A stretch of DNA of 64,000 bases, taken from the NCBI RefSeq assembly GCF_030812335.1, contig NZ_JAUSSN010000001.1, positions 186,001 through 250,000 of the forward strand. Direction: 5' to 3'. Each line of letters opens with the position of its first letter. Position 1 is the stretch's first letter. Source of the DNA: Pseudarthrobacter oxydans. Lineage in GTDB: Bacteria > Actinomycetota > Actinomycetes > Actinomycetales > Micrococcaceae. Shown here one piece after another: positions 17,818 through 27,238 of the stretch. The notes under the pieces are model-generated. The model saw only the letters and a list, made by a program, of their open reading frames with translations, ran no database searches and was not told the origin of the DNA. The translations under genes were made by a program, and so were the position numbers.

Positions 17818-19500
17818 CTAGCGGACGCGTTCGACGCGCTTTTCGTCCCAGACGGGCTCGGCCGATTCGTAGACCTTGCCGTCGGAGCCGAACACCAGGA
17901 AGCGGTCGAAGGTCCGGGCGAACCAGCGGTCGTGGGTGACGGCCAGGACCGTTCCCTCGAAGTGGTCGATGGCGCGCTCGAGCGCCTCGGCCGAGTGCAG
18001 GTCCAGGTTGTCCGTGGGCTCGTCGAGCAACAGCAGGGTGGCGCCGGAGAGCTGCAGCAGCAGGATCTGGAAGCGGGCCTGCTGCCCGCCGGAGAGTGAT
18101 TCGTACTTCTGCTCCGACTGCGGCGCCAGGCCGTAGCCGTCGAGCGCGCCGGCCGCGGCCTCCCGCCCCATGCCCGAGCGGTGTTCGTCGCCGCGGTGCA
18201 GGATTTCCAGCAGGGTCTTGCCCAGGAGGTCGGGCCGGATGTGGGTCTGGGCGAAGAAGCCGGGGCGGATGCGGGCGCCGAGTTTCACGGTGCCCTCGTG
18301 CGGGACTTCGGCGATGTCGACGTCGGACACCGGCAGGTGCTCCCGTTCCGGGTCGGTGCCCCCGGTCGCGAGCAGGCGCAGGAAGTGGCTTTTGCCGGAG
18401 CCGTTGGAGCCGAGGACGCCGACGCGGTCGCCGAACCAGACCTCGGTGGAGAAGGGCTTCATCAGCCCGGTAAGTTCCAGCTTTTCGGCCACGACGGCGC
18501 GCTTGGCGGTCCTGCCGCCCTTGAGCCGCATCTGCACGTTCTGTTCGATCGGCAGGGCCTCGGGCGGGCCGGCTTCGAGGAACTTCGCCAGGCGGGTCTG
18601 CGCGGCGTGGTACCGGTTGGCCATGTCGGAGCGGAACGCGGCCTTGTTCTTGTACATGTTGACGAGTTCCTTGAGCTTCACGTGCTCCTCGTCCCAGCGC
18701 TTCCGGAGCTCCTCGAAGCGGGCGTTCCGGTCCGCGCGGGCGTCCACGTAGGAGCCGAATCCGCCGCCGTGGATCCAGGCGCCGGCGCCGTTGATCCCCG
18801 GTTCGAGGGTCACGATGCGGCCCGCGGCATTGTTCAGCAGTTCCCGGTCGTGGCTGATGAAGAACACGGTCTTCTTCGACTCGTTGAGTTTGGCCTCCAG
18901 CCAGCGCTTGCCCGGGACGTCGAGGTAGTTGTCCGGTTCATCGAGCAGCAGCAGCTCATCGGGGCCGGCGAAGAGCGCCTCGAGCACCAGGCGCTTCTGT
19001 TCTCCGCCGGAGAGGCTCGACGCCGGGCGGTGCTGCGCGCGGTCAAAGGGCAGCCCGAGCGCGGCCATGCAGACCTCGTCCCAGACGGTCTCGACGTCGT
19101 ACCCGCCGGCGTCGCCCCAGTCCACGATGGCCTGCGCATAGGCCATCTGGGTGGGCTCGTCGTCGTGCTCCACCATGGCCAGCTCCGCGGCGTCCACGGT
19201 GCGGGCGGCGGCGGCCAGGGCGGGCGGTGCGGCGGAGACCAGCAGGTCGCGGACGGTGGATTCGTCCCGGACCTGGCCGACAAACTGGCGCATGATGCCC
19301 ATGTTGCCGGATCGGCCGATCACGCCTTCGTCGGCGATGAGGTCGCCGGAGATGATCCGGAACAGCGTCGTCTTGCCGGTTCCGTTGGGTCCGATCAGCG
19401 CCGTCTTGCTCCCGTCCGGGACCTTGAAGGTCACCCCGTTGAGCAGCTGGGTGCCGTCGGAGAGGAAGTAATCGATGTTGGAAACGTCAATATGAGCCAC
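17818..19500 (-). CDS. ABC-F family ATPase
   Basis: A 560-residue soluble protein with two ABC nucleotide-binding domains: Walker A GPNGTGKTT at 37-45, signature LSGGEQKRLVLEAL, second Walker A GSNGSGKSH, second signature LSGGQQARFQ, and Walker B ILLLQLSGATLLLLDEPTDNLD. The linker between them is helical and charged (DRNARFEELRKRWDEEHVKLKELVNMYKNK), as in ABC-F proteins that bind the ribosomal E site. There are no TM segments. It could be a housekeeping translation factor (EttA/Uup type) or an antibiotic-protection factor; nothing nearby decides between them. Confidence 0.93.
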   Translation of the reverse strand: MAHIDVSNIDYFLSDGTQLLNGVTFKVPDGSKTALIGPNGTGKTTLFRIISGDLIADEGVIGRSGNMGIMRQFVGQVRDESTVRDLLVSAAPPALAAAARTVDAAELAMVEHDDEPTQMAYAQAIVDWGDAGGYDVETVWDEVCMAALGLPFDRAQHRPASSLSGGEQKRLVLEALFAGPDELLLLDEPDNYLDVPGKRWLEAKLNESKKTVFFISHDRELLNNAAGRIVTLEPGINGAGAWIHGGGFGSYVDARADRNARFEELRKRWDEEHVKLKELVNMYKNKAAFRSDMANRYHAAQTRLAKFLEAGPPEALPIEQNVQMRLKGGRTAKRAVVAEKLELTGLMKPFSTEVWFGDRVGVLGSNGSGKSHFLRLLATGGTDPEREHLPVSDVDIAEVPHEGTVKLGARIRPGFFAQTHIRPDLLGKTLLEILHRGDEHRSGMGREAAAGALDGYGLAPQSEQKYESLSGGQQARFQILLLQLSGATLLLLDEPTDNLDLHSAEALERAIDHFEGTVLAVTHDRWFARTFDRFLVFGSDGKVYESAEPVWDEKRVERVR

Positions 19501-19543
19501 GCTTCCATCCTCCCACGGCCGCCGCTGCGGCCCGTCGGCGGCC

Positions 19544-21526
19544 TCAGCCCGCGGCGGTGAGGAACTCCTTCAGCAGCGGACCGGAGACGGTGGCGCCCAG
19601 CCCGCCTTCCTCGACGAACACGGCGACGGCGAGGTCCCCGTGCACGGCCACGATCCAGGCGTGGGTCTTGGGCGGGTTCTCGCTGCCGAACTCGGCCGTT
19701 CCCGTCTTCGCGGCCACCGGGGCGCCCGGGACGGAGGCGAGGAAGCCGGTGTGCCCGGAGGTGACCACGGCACGCATCATGTCCGCCAGGGCGGCGGCCT
19801 CGGTGGCGGTGACCGGGGTGCCGGAGGCCGGCGCCGGGGCCGGTGCGGAGGCTGACGCCGTGGATCCGGCGGACGGGGTGGCGGAGGTGCCGGCGGCTGC
19901 CGCCTCATCGGCTCCCGGGTTCAGCACGAGCTGCGGCGACACGGGCGCACCTTTGGCGACCGAGCCCGCCATGATGGCGGCGGCGAGCGGGGACATGAGC
20001 ACCTTGCCCTGGCCGATCATCGAGGCGGCATGTTCGGTCCCGGTGGCCTCGCCCGGAACCGAGCCCAGGAACGCGCCGGCCCCCAGCGCCGGGGCTTCCA
20101 CGGCGACGCCGAGGGACGTGGCAGCGGCTTCCAGCTGGGCCTGGCTGACGGTGTCGCGGGCGTTGATGAAGGCGGTGTTGCAGGAGTGCGCGAAGGCATC
20201 GCGCAGCGTCACGGATCCTAGCGAGGAGGCGGGGTAGCCTTCGGCGTTCTTGAAGGTCCGGCCGTCGACGGTCAGGGTGGCGGGGCATTCCACCGTGGAT
20301 TCCGGGGTCATGCCGTTGCGGATCATGGCCAGGGAGTCCACGATCTTGAAGATGGAACCGGGGGCGTACTGCCCCAGCAGCGCGGTGTCGTAACCGTTGC
20401 TGCCCGGTCCGGAGGCGGCGGCCAGGACGGCGCCGCTGGAGGGCCGGAGCGCCACAATGGCCGACGCCGGGCCCACCTTCCCCAGGATGTCCTCGGCGAG
20501 CTGCTGGAGGTTGGGGTCCAGGCTGGTTTTTAGCGGCGTTCCCACCTTCATCTCGAGCTGGAAGATGGACCGGCGGCCGCCGTTGGGCAGGGCCTGCCGT
20601 TCCTCGGCCGTGAGGCCTGCCTTTTCGGCATAGACCTGGATTCCGTTGCTGCCGCGCAGTTGAGCGTCGTATTGCTGCTGCAGGCCACCGGTGCCCGTGG
20701 TGTCGCCGGCGTTGAGCGCACCGCCGGATTTCTCGATCTGTTCGGCGTTCGCCTCGGCGGCGGTGCCCAGCAGCGCGCGGGCGAAGGTGCGGGTGGGCGC
20801 CAGTGGGAGGGAGTCGCTGATGGCGCGGGCGCCGGGAATCTCCCCGATCTGGTCGTCGGTGATGGTCCGGCCGTCCTCGCGCAGGGTGATGGCGGTGACG
20901 AAGGCCTCCGGGCCGGCCGCCTGGACCTGCTCGGTGTAGGCCGCAGGGTCCACTCCCACCAGCTGGGCGAGCTCGGCGGCGGACGCCGCCGGATCGGCCG
21001 AAGCCAACAGGGGCTTGTCGATGCCGACGTTCACGACCGGCCGGTAGGTGACCAGTTTGGCGTCGCCGGCGCCCAGGATCTCCGCCCGCGCCGGGGACTG
21101 GGACAAGGTGCCGAGGATTTCCCCTGCGGCCAGCCCGGGGACCAGCGTCGCCGGGTTCCAGACGGCCAGCCACTGGTCGCCGGACTTCTTCAGCTCGGCG
21201 GAGGTGGTGTACTTCCACTCCCCGGAGCCGACCGTCCAGGTGTAGTTCAGCGGGACCGTGGCCGTGCCGGAATCCAGCGTCGGCTCGCCGCTTTCCACCG
21301 CGGGCTTGGCCGGGTCCAGCGCCTTGAACACCTCGTTGAGCTGCTCATTGGCGGCGCCGGCGTCCTTGCCGTCAAAGGCGACGGAGCCGACGTCGAGCGC
21401 CGAGACGGCGGACGCAAGCTGCTTCGCGGCGTCGCGCGCGCCGGCGCTGCCGTCGTCACAGGACACCAGCGACGCGCCCAGAATCAGACCAACAAGGACA
21501 ATTGAAATTCTTGATATTTTCCCCAC
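19544..21526 (-). CDS. MecA_N-type penicillin-binding transpeptidase, lipoprotein
   Basis: A 660-residue class B penicillin-binding protein. A lipoprotein signal (ISIVLVGLILGASLVSC, Cys23) replaces the usual N-terminal anchor. Residues 30-145 resemble the NTF2-like MecA_N domain, followed by a PBP dimerisation region. The transpeptidase domain has SIFK (Ser391), SCN (448-450) and KTGTAEFG near 608. A low-complexity Ala/Ser/Pro insert (about 555-585) interrupts the domain before the KTG motif. It cross-links peptidoglycan outside the membrane. The architecture resembles PBP2a/PBP3-like low-affinity PBPs, so reduced beta-lactam sensitivity is possible but untested. Confidence 0.9.
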   Translation of the reverse strand: MGKISRISIVLVGLILGASLVSCDDGSAGARDAAKQLASAVSALDVGSVAFDGKDAGAANEQLNEVFKALDPAKPAVESGEPTLDSGTATVPLNYTWTVGSGEWKYTTSAELKKSGDQWLAVWNPATLVPGLAAGEILGTLSQSPARAEILGAGDAKLVTYRPVVNVGIDKPLLASADPAASAAELAQLVGVDPAAYTEQVQAAGPEAFVTAITLREDGRTITDDQIGEIPGARAISDSLPLAPTRTFARALLGTAAEANAEQIEKSGGALNAGDTTGTGGLQQQYDAQLRGSNGIQVYAEKAGLTAEERQALPNGGRRSIFQLEMKVGTPLKTSLDPNLQQLAEDILGKVGPASAIVALRPSSGAVLAAASGPGSNGYDTALLGQYAPGSIFKIVDSLAMIRNGMTPESTVECPATLTVDGRTFKNAEGYPASSLGSVTLRDAFAHSCNTAFINARDTVSQAQLEAAATSLGVAVEAPALGAGAFLGSVPGEATGTEHAASMIGQGKVLMSPLAAAIMAGSVAKGAPVSPQLVLNPGADEAAAAGTSATPSAGSTASASAPAPAPASGTPVTATEAAALADMMRAVVTSGHTGFLASVPGAPVAAKTGTAEFGSENPPKTHAWIVAVHGDLAVAVFVEEGGLGATVSGPLLKEFLTAAG

Positions 21527-21712
21527 CGCGCCATTATGCCCCGAGCCGCAGACAAACCCGCTGTCACAAAGTTCTCCTGGTCCGACGCTCCCGCCCGGTT
21601 ACTCCGGAGTGGACTCCACCGGAGGCCGGCAGGTCCGCGGAACTCCGGGGGATTTCCAGCCGCGGACAACACCGCCCGACGGGGTAACTGGGCAGGAACG
21701 CGGTGAAGGGGC

Positions 21713-22369
21713 TCAGAAGCGCCGGATGATCCGGCGCTGCGCGGCCACGGAGATCGCCGCCGTCCGGTTGTCCACGCCGAGCTTGCCGTAGATGTGCACC
21801 AGGTGCGTCTTGACCGTTGCCTCGGAAATATACAGCTGCTTCGCGATGGCCCGGTTGCCCAGGCCCGTGGCGAGCAGCTCCAGCAGCTGGATTTCGCGGG
21901 CGGACAGGGCAGGTTCGGGGTTGCGGATCCGCCCCATCAGCCGGGCGGCCACCTCGGGGGCCAGCGCGGTCTGGCCGGCTGCGGCGGAGAGCACCGCCTG
22001 GCGGATCTGCTCCGGCGGGGCGTCCTTGAGCATGTAGCCGCTCGCTCCGGCTTCCACTGCTGCGAGGATATCGGCGTCGGAGTCGTAGGTGGTGAGGATG
22101 AGGACGGGCGGGGCGGGCTGGCCGGCCTCGCCCGCCTTGATCCTGCCCGTCGCCGTGACACCGTCCATGCCGGCGCCCATCTGCAGGTCCATCAGGACGA
22201 CGTCGACCGGCTCGCCTAGGGTATGGAGCCGGGAGAGCTCGGCGAGGGCCGCGCCGCCGTCGGCCGCCTCGGCGACGACGGTGAGGCCCTCGAAATCGCC
22301 CAGCATGGCCCTCAGCCCGGCCCGGACCACCGGGTGGTCATCCACCAGCAGGACTCGGATGTCGTTCAC
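21713..22369 (-). CDS. NarL/LuxR-family response regulator
   Basis: A 218-residue response regulator with receiver domain (VLLVDDHPVVRAGL, phospho-acceptor Asp61 in VLMDLQMG) and LuxR HTH (LSAREIQLLELLATGLGNRAIAKQLYISEATVKTH). It overlaps the kinase stop as ATGA (22366-22369). Together with the kinase it is divergent from a two-gene ABC transporter, and the shared spacer carries a repeated GGTTGACC element that may be its binding site. Confidence 0.94.
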   Translation of the reverse strand: MNDIRVLLVDDHPVVRAGLRAMLGDFEGLTVVAEAADGGAALAELSRLHTLGEPVDVVLMDLQMGAGMDGVTATGRIKAGEAGQPAPPVLILTTYDSDADILAAVEAGASGYMLKDAPPEQIRQAVLSAAAGQTALAPEVAARLMGRIRNPEPALSAREIQLLELLATGLGNRAIAKQLYISEATVKTHLVHIYGKLGVDNRTAAISVAAQRRIIRRF

Positions 22370-23736
22370 GCCGGGTTCCCTGCCGCGGAGTCCCCGAGCG
22401 GGAGCCGGATGGCCACCACCGTGCCTTCACCGGGCGCGGACTCGATGTCCAGGCTGCCGGACAGCGCGGCCACCCGTTCCTGGAGCGATTTGAGCCCGTA
22501 GCCCGAGCCGTCGGGGCGCCCGGCGGCACCCGTGACCGCCGAGGGGTCGAAGCCCGCGCCGTCGTCGAAAATATCCATCGCCACTTCGCTGCCCAGGAAG
22601 GACAGGGTCACGACGGCGGTGCCCGCCCGGGCGTGCACCCACACGTTTGCGAGGCTTGACTGCGCGGCCCGCAGCAAGGTGGTGCGGTACGGGTTGGGCA
22701 GATCCACCGGGGTTCCCTCAAGGTCGAAGCGGCAGCGCAGCCGGGTGCCGCGGGCGGCCGCCTCGGTTTCGGTCTTTTCGCAGAGCCTGCGCAGGCTGCT
22801 GACCAGGGGATCCTCCGGCGGGCTTCCCGTCTGATTCTCCGCAGGGGTCTCCGCTGACTTCCCCGCCGGGTGCTCCGCAAGGGCGGGGGGCTGCAGGCCG
22901 CGGACGAAGTTTCGGGCCTCGGCCAGATTGGCCGAGGCGGTCTCCTGGACCGTCCGGAGCCGGTCCCGGGCCGTGTCCGTGTCCCCGTCGTCGAGGGACT
23001 TTTCCGCCGAGCGGCCCATCAGCACGATGCTGGAGAAACCCTGGGCCAGGGTGTCGTGGATTTCGCGGGCCAGCCGTGCCCGCTCGGCCAGTGTGCCGGC
23101 GTCGTGCTGGCTGCGGGCAAGTTCGGCGCGGGTGCGGCGCAGCTCCTCGGCGGCGAGCCGCTGTTTTTCGGCTTCCAAGTAGAGCGCCCGGTACGCCAGC
23201 CCGGTAACGACGGCAAAGGCCGCCCCGAACGCCGGTCCCAGCACCATCGGCAACTGCAGGGCACCGCCATCCGCTCCGGAGTTGTGGAACCAGAGCGCCA
23301 CGATGACCAGCACCGTGCTCAGCGCGATCGCCGGCAGCGCCAGCCGCAGCGGGAGCACGTGCAACTGCAGGAAGAAGAGCGGGAAGGCCAGCCAGACGAA
23401 GTCGGCGCTGGCCCAGATCAACAGCAGCCAGAGCAGGCAGACGGCCCCGAGCCACAGGTGCGCGTAGGGCCGCGGATCGAACCGGGACGGATCTGTGGAG
23501 TGGCGTTTCTCCAGGACCGTGCCCAGCAGGTAGACCGCCGCGAGAATCAGCGCCAGTCCCAGGGCGAGCCAGCCCGTGCCCTGCAGGCCGGTTCCCAGCA
23601 GCCGCACGACGGCAACCAGGAGCAGGACAGCGAAGCCGCTGTGCAGGCACACCCGCAGGACGCGCAGTATCACCGCGGCATCCGGGGTGCCGGCGGTGGC
23701 GGTCCCTGCCGGTGTGCTGCCGGCCTTGTCATCCAT
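22366..23736 (-). CDS. sensor histidine kinase (HisKA_3 type)
   Basis: A 456-residue membrane kinase with several TM helices in the first 190 residues, a short coiled coil, a HisKA_3 helix AERARLAREIHDTLAQGFSS (His227) and a HATPase_c domain (VAMDIFDDGAGFDPS, GYGLKSLQERVAAL). The ATG at 23736 was chosen over a longer frame from 23829, whose extra residues lie in the divergent regulatory spacer. It belongs to the NarX/LiaS/DesK class and is coupled to the downstream regulator. The divergent ABC genes are the most likely targets of the pair. Confidence 0.92.
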   Translation of the reverse strand: MDDKAGSTPAGTATAGTPDAAVILRVLRVCLHSGFAVLLLVAVVRLLGTGLQGTGWLALGLALILAAVYLLGTVLEKRHSTDPSRFDPRPYAHLWLGAVCLLWLLLIWASADFVWLAFPLFFLQLHVLPLRLALPAIALSTVLVIVALWFHNSGADGGALQLPMVLGPAFGAAFAVVTGLAYRALYLEAEKQRLAAEELRRTRAELARSQHDAGTLAERARLAREIHDTLAQGFSSIVLMGRSAEKSLDDGDTDTARDRLRTVQETASANLAEARNFVRGLQPPALAEHPAGKSAETPAENQTGSPPEDPLVSSLRRLCEKTETEAAARGTRLRCRFDLEGTPVDLPNPYRTTLLRAAQSSLANVWVHARAGTAVVTLSFLGSEVAMDIFDDGAGFDPSAVTGAAGRPDGSGYGLKSLQERVAALSGSLDIESAPGEGTVVAIRLPLGDSAAGNPA

Positions 23737-23797
23737 GCTTTCAGCGTAGTGCCGGGGCGGGCCGATTCCGGTCGGACCGACTTCCGGCGGGCCACGA

Positions 23798-23827
23798 TCA
23801 ACCTTTTGGTTGACCCGCCGGTCAACC
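23798..23827. promoter_or_regulatory. triple GGTTGACC/GGTCAACC operator
   Basis: Three half-sites follow one another between the divergent kinase and ABC permease genes: ATCAACC, GGTTGACC (23808-23815) and GGTCAACC (23820-23827), with four-base spacers. The last two make a perfect 8+8 inverted repeat around CGCC. This is a good candidate site for the adjacent LuxR-type regulator. Confidence 0.55.
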
Positions 23828-23923
23828 ATTCCGGCCTGCAGTCCCCACCGGGCGGGCGATGCCGGCGACGTGACGCAGCGGGAGGCTTGGAACTAGGCCT
23901 GAAACCCTAAGAGAAGGACTGCC

Positions 23924-25021
23924 ATGTATCTCGCTCTCCGCGACCTCCGCTTCGCCAAAGGACGCTTTGCCCTGATGGGCGGAGTCGTCGCGCTCATCAC
24001 CCTGCTGCTCGTGCTGCTCTCCGGACTCACCGCCGGCCTGGGCAACCAATCGACATCGGCCCTCGCCGCGCTCCCTGCGGACCAGATTGTCTTTGGAGCC
24101 CCCGCCGGAGACAGCGCCAAGGCGTCGTTTACCGAGTCCGAGGTCACCCGCGGGCAATGGTCCGAGTGGGACTCCCGGGAAGGCGTCGCGCACGCCGAGC
24201 TGCTGGGCATCAGCCAGAGCCGGTTCCAGGCGATCGGCCCCGCGGGCGCCCCTTCCGGGACGGCCAGCGTGGCTGTCTTCGGCACGGAGGGCGGCACCGG
24301 CCTGGCGCCGGCCCCCGTAGCCGAGGGAACGGTCGTGATCGGCAGCAGCCTCGCCGAGGAACTCCAGCTGCATGCCGGCAGTCCCGCCACGGTGGGCGGT
24401 ACCGAACTTACCGTCTCCGCCGTCGTCCCGGACCAGTGGTACTCCCACACCGGCGTTGTCTGGACCACGCTCGGCGACTGGCAGACGCTGGCCCACATCT
24501 CAGGCAATGATGCCGCCGCGACCGTCATCGCGGTCACCGCCGACGACGAACTGGCGCTCGACGTCGATGCCGCCAACGCAACGGCCGGGACCGTCAGCAC
24601 GACCCGGGACGGGTCCTTCCAGGCCCTGGGATCCTACAAAAGCGAAAACGGTTCCCTGCTGCTCATGCAGGCGTTCCTGTACGGGATCTCTGCCCTGGTC
24701 ATCGTGGCATTCCTGACGGTGTGGACCGTGCAGCGCACCCGCGATATCGCGGTCCTCAAGGCACTCGGGGGATCCTCCGGCTACGTCCTCAAGGACGCGA
24801 TGGTCCAGGCGGCGTTCGTGCTCCTCGCCGGGGCCACGGCCGGGGGCGCCGCCGGCGTGGCCGGCGGCTTCCTCGCGGCCGGGGCAGCCCCGTTCCTGCT
24901 GACCCCGCAGACCACCCTGCTGCCGGCGGCGGGCATTGTGGTGCTCGGACTGGCGGGCGCGGCCGTGGCGGTCCGGAGCATCACCCGGGTCGATCCGCTC
25001 CTGGCCCTGGGCGGCAACTAG
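23924..25021 (+). CDS. FtsX/MacB-type ABC transporter permease
   Basis: A 365-residue permease with four predicted TM helices: one N-terminal helix (LMGGVVALITLLLVLLSGL), a large extracytoplasmic domain of about 200 residues, and three C-terminal helices in an FtsX domain (QRTRDIAVLKALGGSSGYV). A ribosome-binding site AGAAGGA precedes the ATG. The ATPase gene starts 46 bp downstream. The layout matches DevC/MacB-like exporters or mechanotransmission ABC systems, often for lipoproteins, peptides or envelope stress. The adjacent two-component genes probably control it. Confidence 0.9.
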   Translation: MYLALRDLRFAKGRFALMGGVVALITLLLVLLSGLTAGLGNQSTSALAALPADQIVFGAPAGDSAKASFTESEVTRGQWSEWDSREGVAHAELLGISQSRFQAIGPAGAPSGTASVAVFGTEGGTGLAPAPVAEGTVVIGSSLAEELQLHAGSPATVGGTELTVSAVVPDQWYSHTGVVWTTLGDWQTLAHISGNDAAATVIAVTADDELALDVDAANATAGTVSTTRDGSFQALGSYKSENGSLLLMQAFLYGISALVIVAFLTVWTVQRTRDIAVLKALGGSSGYVLKDAMVQAAFVLLAGATAGGAAGVAGGFLAAGAAPFLLTPQTTLLPAAGIVVLGLAGAAVAVRSITRVDPLLALGGN

Positions 25022-25067
25022 CCCCGTTCCGCACCGCACTCAAAACATTCCCTGAAAGGCATACACC

Positions 25068-25769
25068 GTGAACACCGCCCTGAATCTCGTCAGCGTCACC
25101 CTCGAATACCCCGATGGCGACGGCACCCTCAAAGCGCTTGACGACGTCAACCTGAAGCTCGCCCGGGGGGAGTTCCTCTCTCTTGTCGGCCCCTCCGGGT
25201 CGGGGAAATCCTCCCTCCTGGCCGTTGCCGCCACTCTCGTCAGGCCCACGGCAGGGCTCGTGCTGATCGGCGGGATCGATGCCGGCGGACTGTCCGGGGA
25301 GGAACGCACGTCACTGCGCCGGGACCAGATCGGCATCATCTTCCAGCAGCCGAACCTGCTGCCGTCCCTGACCGCGCTGGAGCAGTTGGTGATCAGCGAC
25401 CACCTGCGCGGCAACCCGGCGAAGGCGGCCAGGGTCCGTGCCGCCGCCCTTCTGGATCTCGTTGGACTGGCCCCGGCGGCCGGGAAACGGCCCCACCAGC
25501 TCTCCGGCGGCCAGCGTCAGCGGGTCAATATCGCCCGCGCCCTGATGGGGGATCCTGCCGTGCTGCTGGTGGATGAACCAACAGCCGCCCTCGACCACGA
25601 CCGCAGCGAGGCCATTGTGCGGCTGCTGCGCCAGGTTACGGACGAGTTCGGCGTCGCGACCGTGATGGTCACCCACGACACCGGCTTCGTCCCGCTGACG
25701 GATACGGTCGCCAGCATGCGTGATGGCGGGCTCTCCGCCCTGCAGCCGGTGAGTCCTGCCCTGGCCTGA
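25068..25769 (+). CDS. ABC transporter ATP-binding protein (LolD/MacB-like)
   Basis: A 233-residue ATPase: Walker A GPSGSGKSS near residue 43, Q-loop IFQQPNLLPSLTALEQL, signature LSGGQRQRVNIARAL, Walker B AVLLVDEPTAALD and switch His in MVTHDTGFV. This is the MacB/LolD/HrtA subclass that pairs with FtsX-type permeases, matching the upstream gene. The GTG start follows CCTGAAAGGC. The two genes form one short operon. Confidence 0.94.
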   Translation: MNTALNLVSVTLEYPDGDGTLKALDDVNLKLARGEFLSLVGPSGSGKSSLLAVAATLVRPTAGLVLIGGIDAGGLSGEERTSLRRDQIGIIFQQPNLLPSLTALEQLVISDHLRGNPAKAARVRAAALLDLVGLAPAAGKRPHQLSGGQRQRVNIARALMGDPAVLLVDEPTAALDHDRSEAIVRLLRQVTDEFGVATVMVTHDTGFVPLTDTVASMRDGGLSALQPVSPALA

Positions 25770-25798
25770 GGCCCTTGCCCATGGTGACGCAGGCGCCC

Positions 25799-27238
25799 CT
25801 AGATCCGGAGGGCCGGCAGCCCGAGGCCGAATATGTCTCTTAGGGCATATTTAGCGGCGTGGAATCCTGGCATGCCTGTCACGCCGGGCCCCGGCGGGGT
25901 GGAGGAGGAACAGAGGTAGACGCCGCGCAGCGGGGTTCGCCAGGGGACCGGGCTGAGGACGGGCCGCCGGATGATGCCGCGGAGGTCCATCAAGCCGGCA
26001 CTGAAGTCCCCGCCGACGTAGTTCTCGTTGTACTTCCCGAGTTCAGCCGCTGTCGTGACGTGATGGCCGAGGACAAGGTCGCGGAATCCGGGCGCGAAGC
26101 GCTCCAGCTGGGCCGTCACGGCCTCCGCCATGTCCACGGTGGATCCGGCCGGCACGTGGCAGTAGCTCCACAGGATGTGCCGGCCCTCCGGTGCCCGCCC
26201 GGCGTCGAAGCCCGATGGCTGGGAGATCAAAACATAGGGCCGTTCCGGATGCCGCCCTGCGGCGACGAGGTTTTCCGCCTCGGCCATCTCCGCACGGGTG
26301 CCGCCCACGTGGACCGTGCCGGCATCGGCCAGCCCGGGCGCCGCCCACGGCACGGGGCCGGACAGGATGAAGTCGACCTTGCAGGCCGCGTTTCCGAACC
26401 GGAACGACTCAAGGGCGCGGCGGTAGCGGTCGGGGAGCCTGCCTTCCGCCATTCTCAACAGCCCGGGCGGCGCCACGTCCAGCAGCGTGGCGCGGACCGG
26501 AGGCAGGTCCGCCAGGGATCCGATCCGGGCCCCGGTTTCCACGGCCCCGCCGTGCGCTTCAATGTCCGCCACCATGGCCTGCGCGATCGCCGCGGAGCCG
26601 CCGACCGGGACGGGCCAGCCGACCGTATGGGCCAGGGTCCCCAGCATGAGGCCGGCTCCGGCCGGGGCGGGGGCCGGGAGCTGCGCCACGGCGTGCGCGG
26701 CGACCCCGGTCAGCAGCGCGGGCGCCAGCTCCTCCCGGAACCGCAACCCCCAGAGCGGTGAGCCCTGCTCCAGGACCCGGGCTCCGAACAGGGCGGCCGC
26801 CACCGGGTCGTGCGGTATCCGCAGGAGCTGGTTCAGCGTCAGGTCCGTGATGCCGTCCGCGCGCTGCACGAGCGGGGCCATCAGCCGCCGGAAGGCGCGG
26901 CCGTCGCGTCCCAGGCCGGCTACGGTGCGCTCGAGGGAGCGGTACGCCAGCGCCGCCCGGCCGCCGTCCAGCGGTGTTCCGTAGGAGACCTCGGGTATCT
27001 CCAGCCGGATCCGCCGGGACAGTTCGAACTCCCGGAAGAACGGCGAGGCCAGGGCCATCGGGTGCACCGCCGAGCAGACATCGTGAAAGTGGCCGGGCTC
27101 CATGAGTTCCGTGGTGCGCAGTCCCCCTCCCGGGGTGGTCGCCGCCTCGTAGACGTGCACCTTCAGTCCGGCGCGGGCGAGGGTCACCGCCGCGGCGAGC
27201 CCGTTCGGTCCTGATCCGACGACAGCGACATCAGGCAT
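25799..27238 (-). CDS. phytoene-desaturase-like FAD oxidoreductase
   Basis: A 479-residue NAD(P)/FAD-dependent amine-oxidase/carotenoid-desaturase-like protein. The dinucleotide-binding motif VAVVGSGPNGLAAAVTLARAGLKV opens the protein, followed by TTPGGGLRTTEL, and a C-terminal flavin-binding segment PGVTGMPGFHAAKYAL. The ATG at 27238 gives this standard N-terminus; the longer frame from 27421 adds 61 unlike residues from inside the upstream gene. It overlaps the GT87 gene by eight bases. No other carotenoid genes are in the window, so the substrate may be a carotenoid or an unrelated polyprenoid. Confidence 0.9.
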   Translation of the reverse strand: MPDVAVVGSGPNGLAAAVTLARAGLKVHVYEAATTPGGGLRTTELMEPGHFHDVCSAVHPMALASPFFREFELSRRIRLEIPEVSYGTPLDGGRAALAYRSLERTVAGLGRDGRAFRRLMAPLVQRADGITDLTLNQLLRIPHDPVAAALFGARVLEQGSPLWGLRFREELAPALLTGVAAHAVAQLPAPAPAGAGLMLGTLAHTVGWPVPVGGSAAIAQAMVADIEAHGGAVETGARIGSLADLPPVRATLLDVAPPGLLRMAEGRLPDRYRRALESFRFGNAACKVDFILSGPVPWAAPGLADAGTVHVGGTRAEMAEAENLVAAGRHPERPYVLISQPSGFDAGRAPEGRHILWSYCHVPAGSTVDMAEAVTAQLERFAPGFRDLVLGHHVTTAAELGKYNENYVGGDFSAGLMDLRGIIRRPVLSPVPWRTPLRGVYLCSSSTPPGPGVTGMPGFHAAKYALRDIFGLGLPALRI

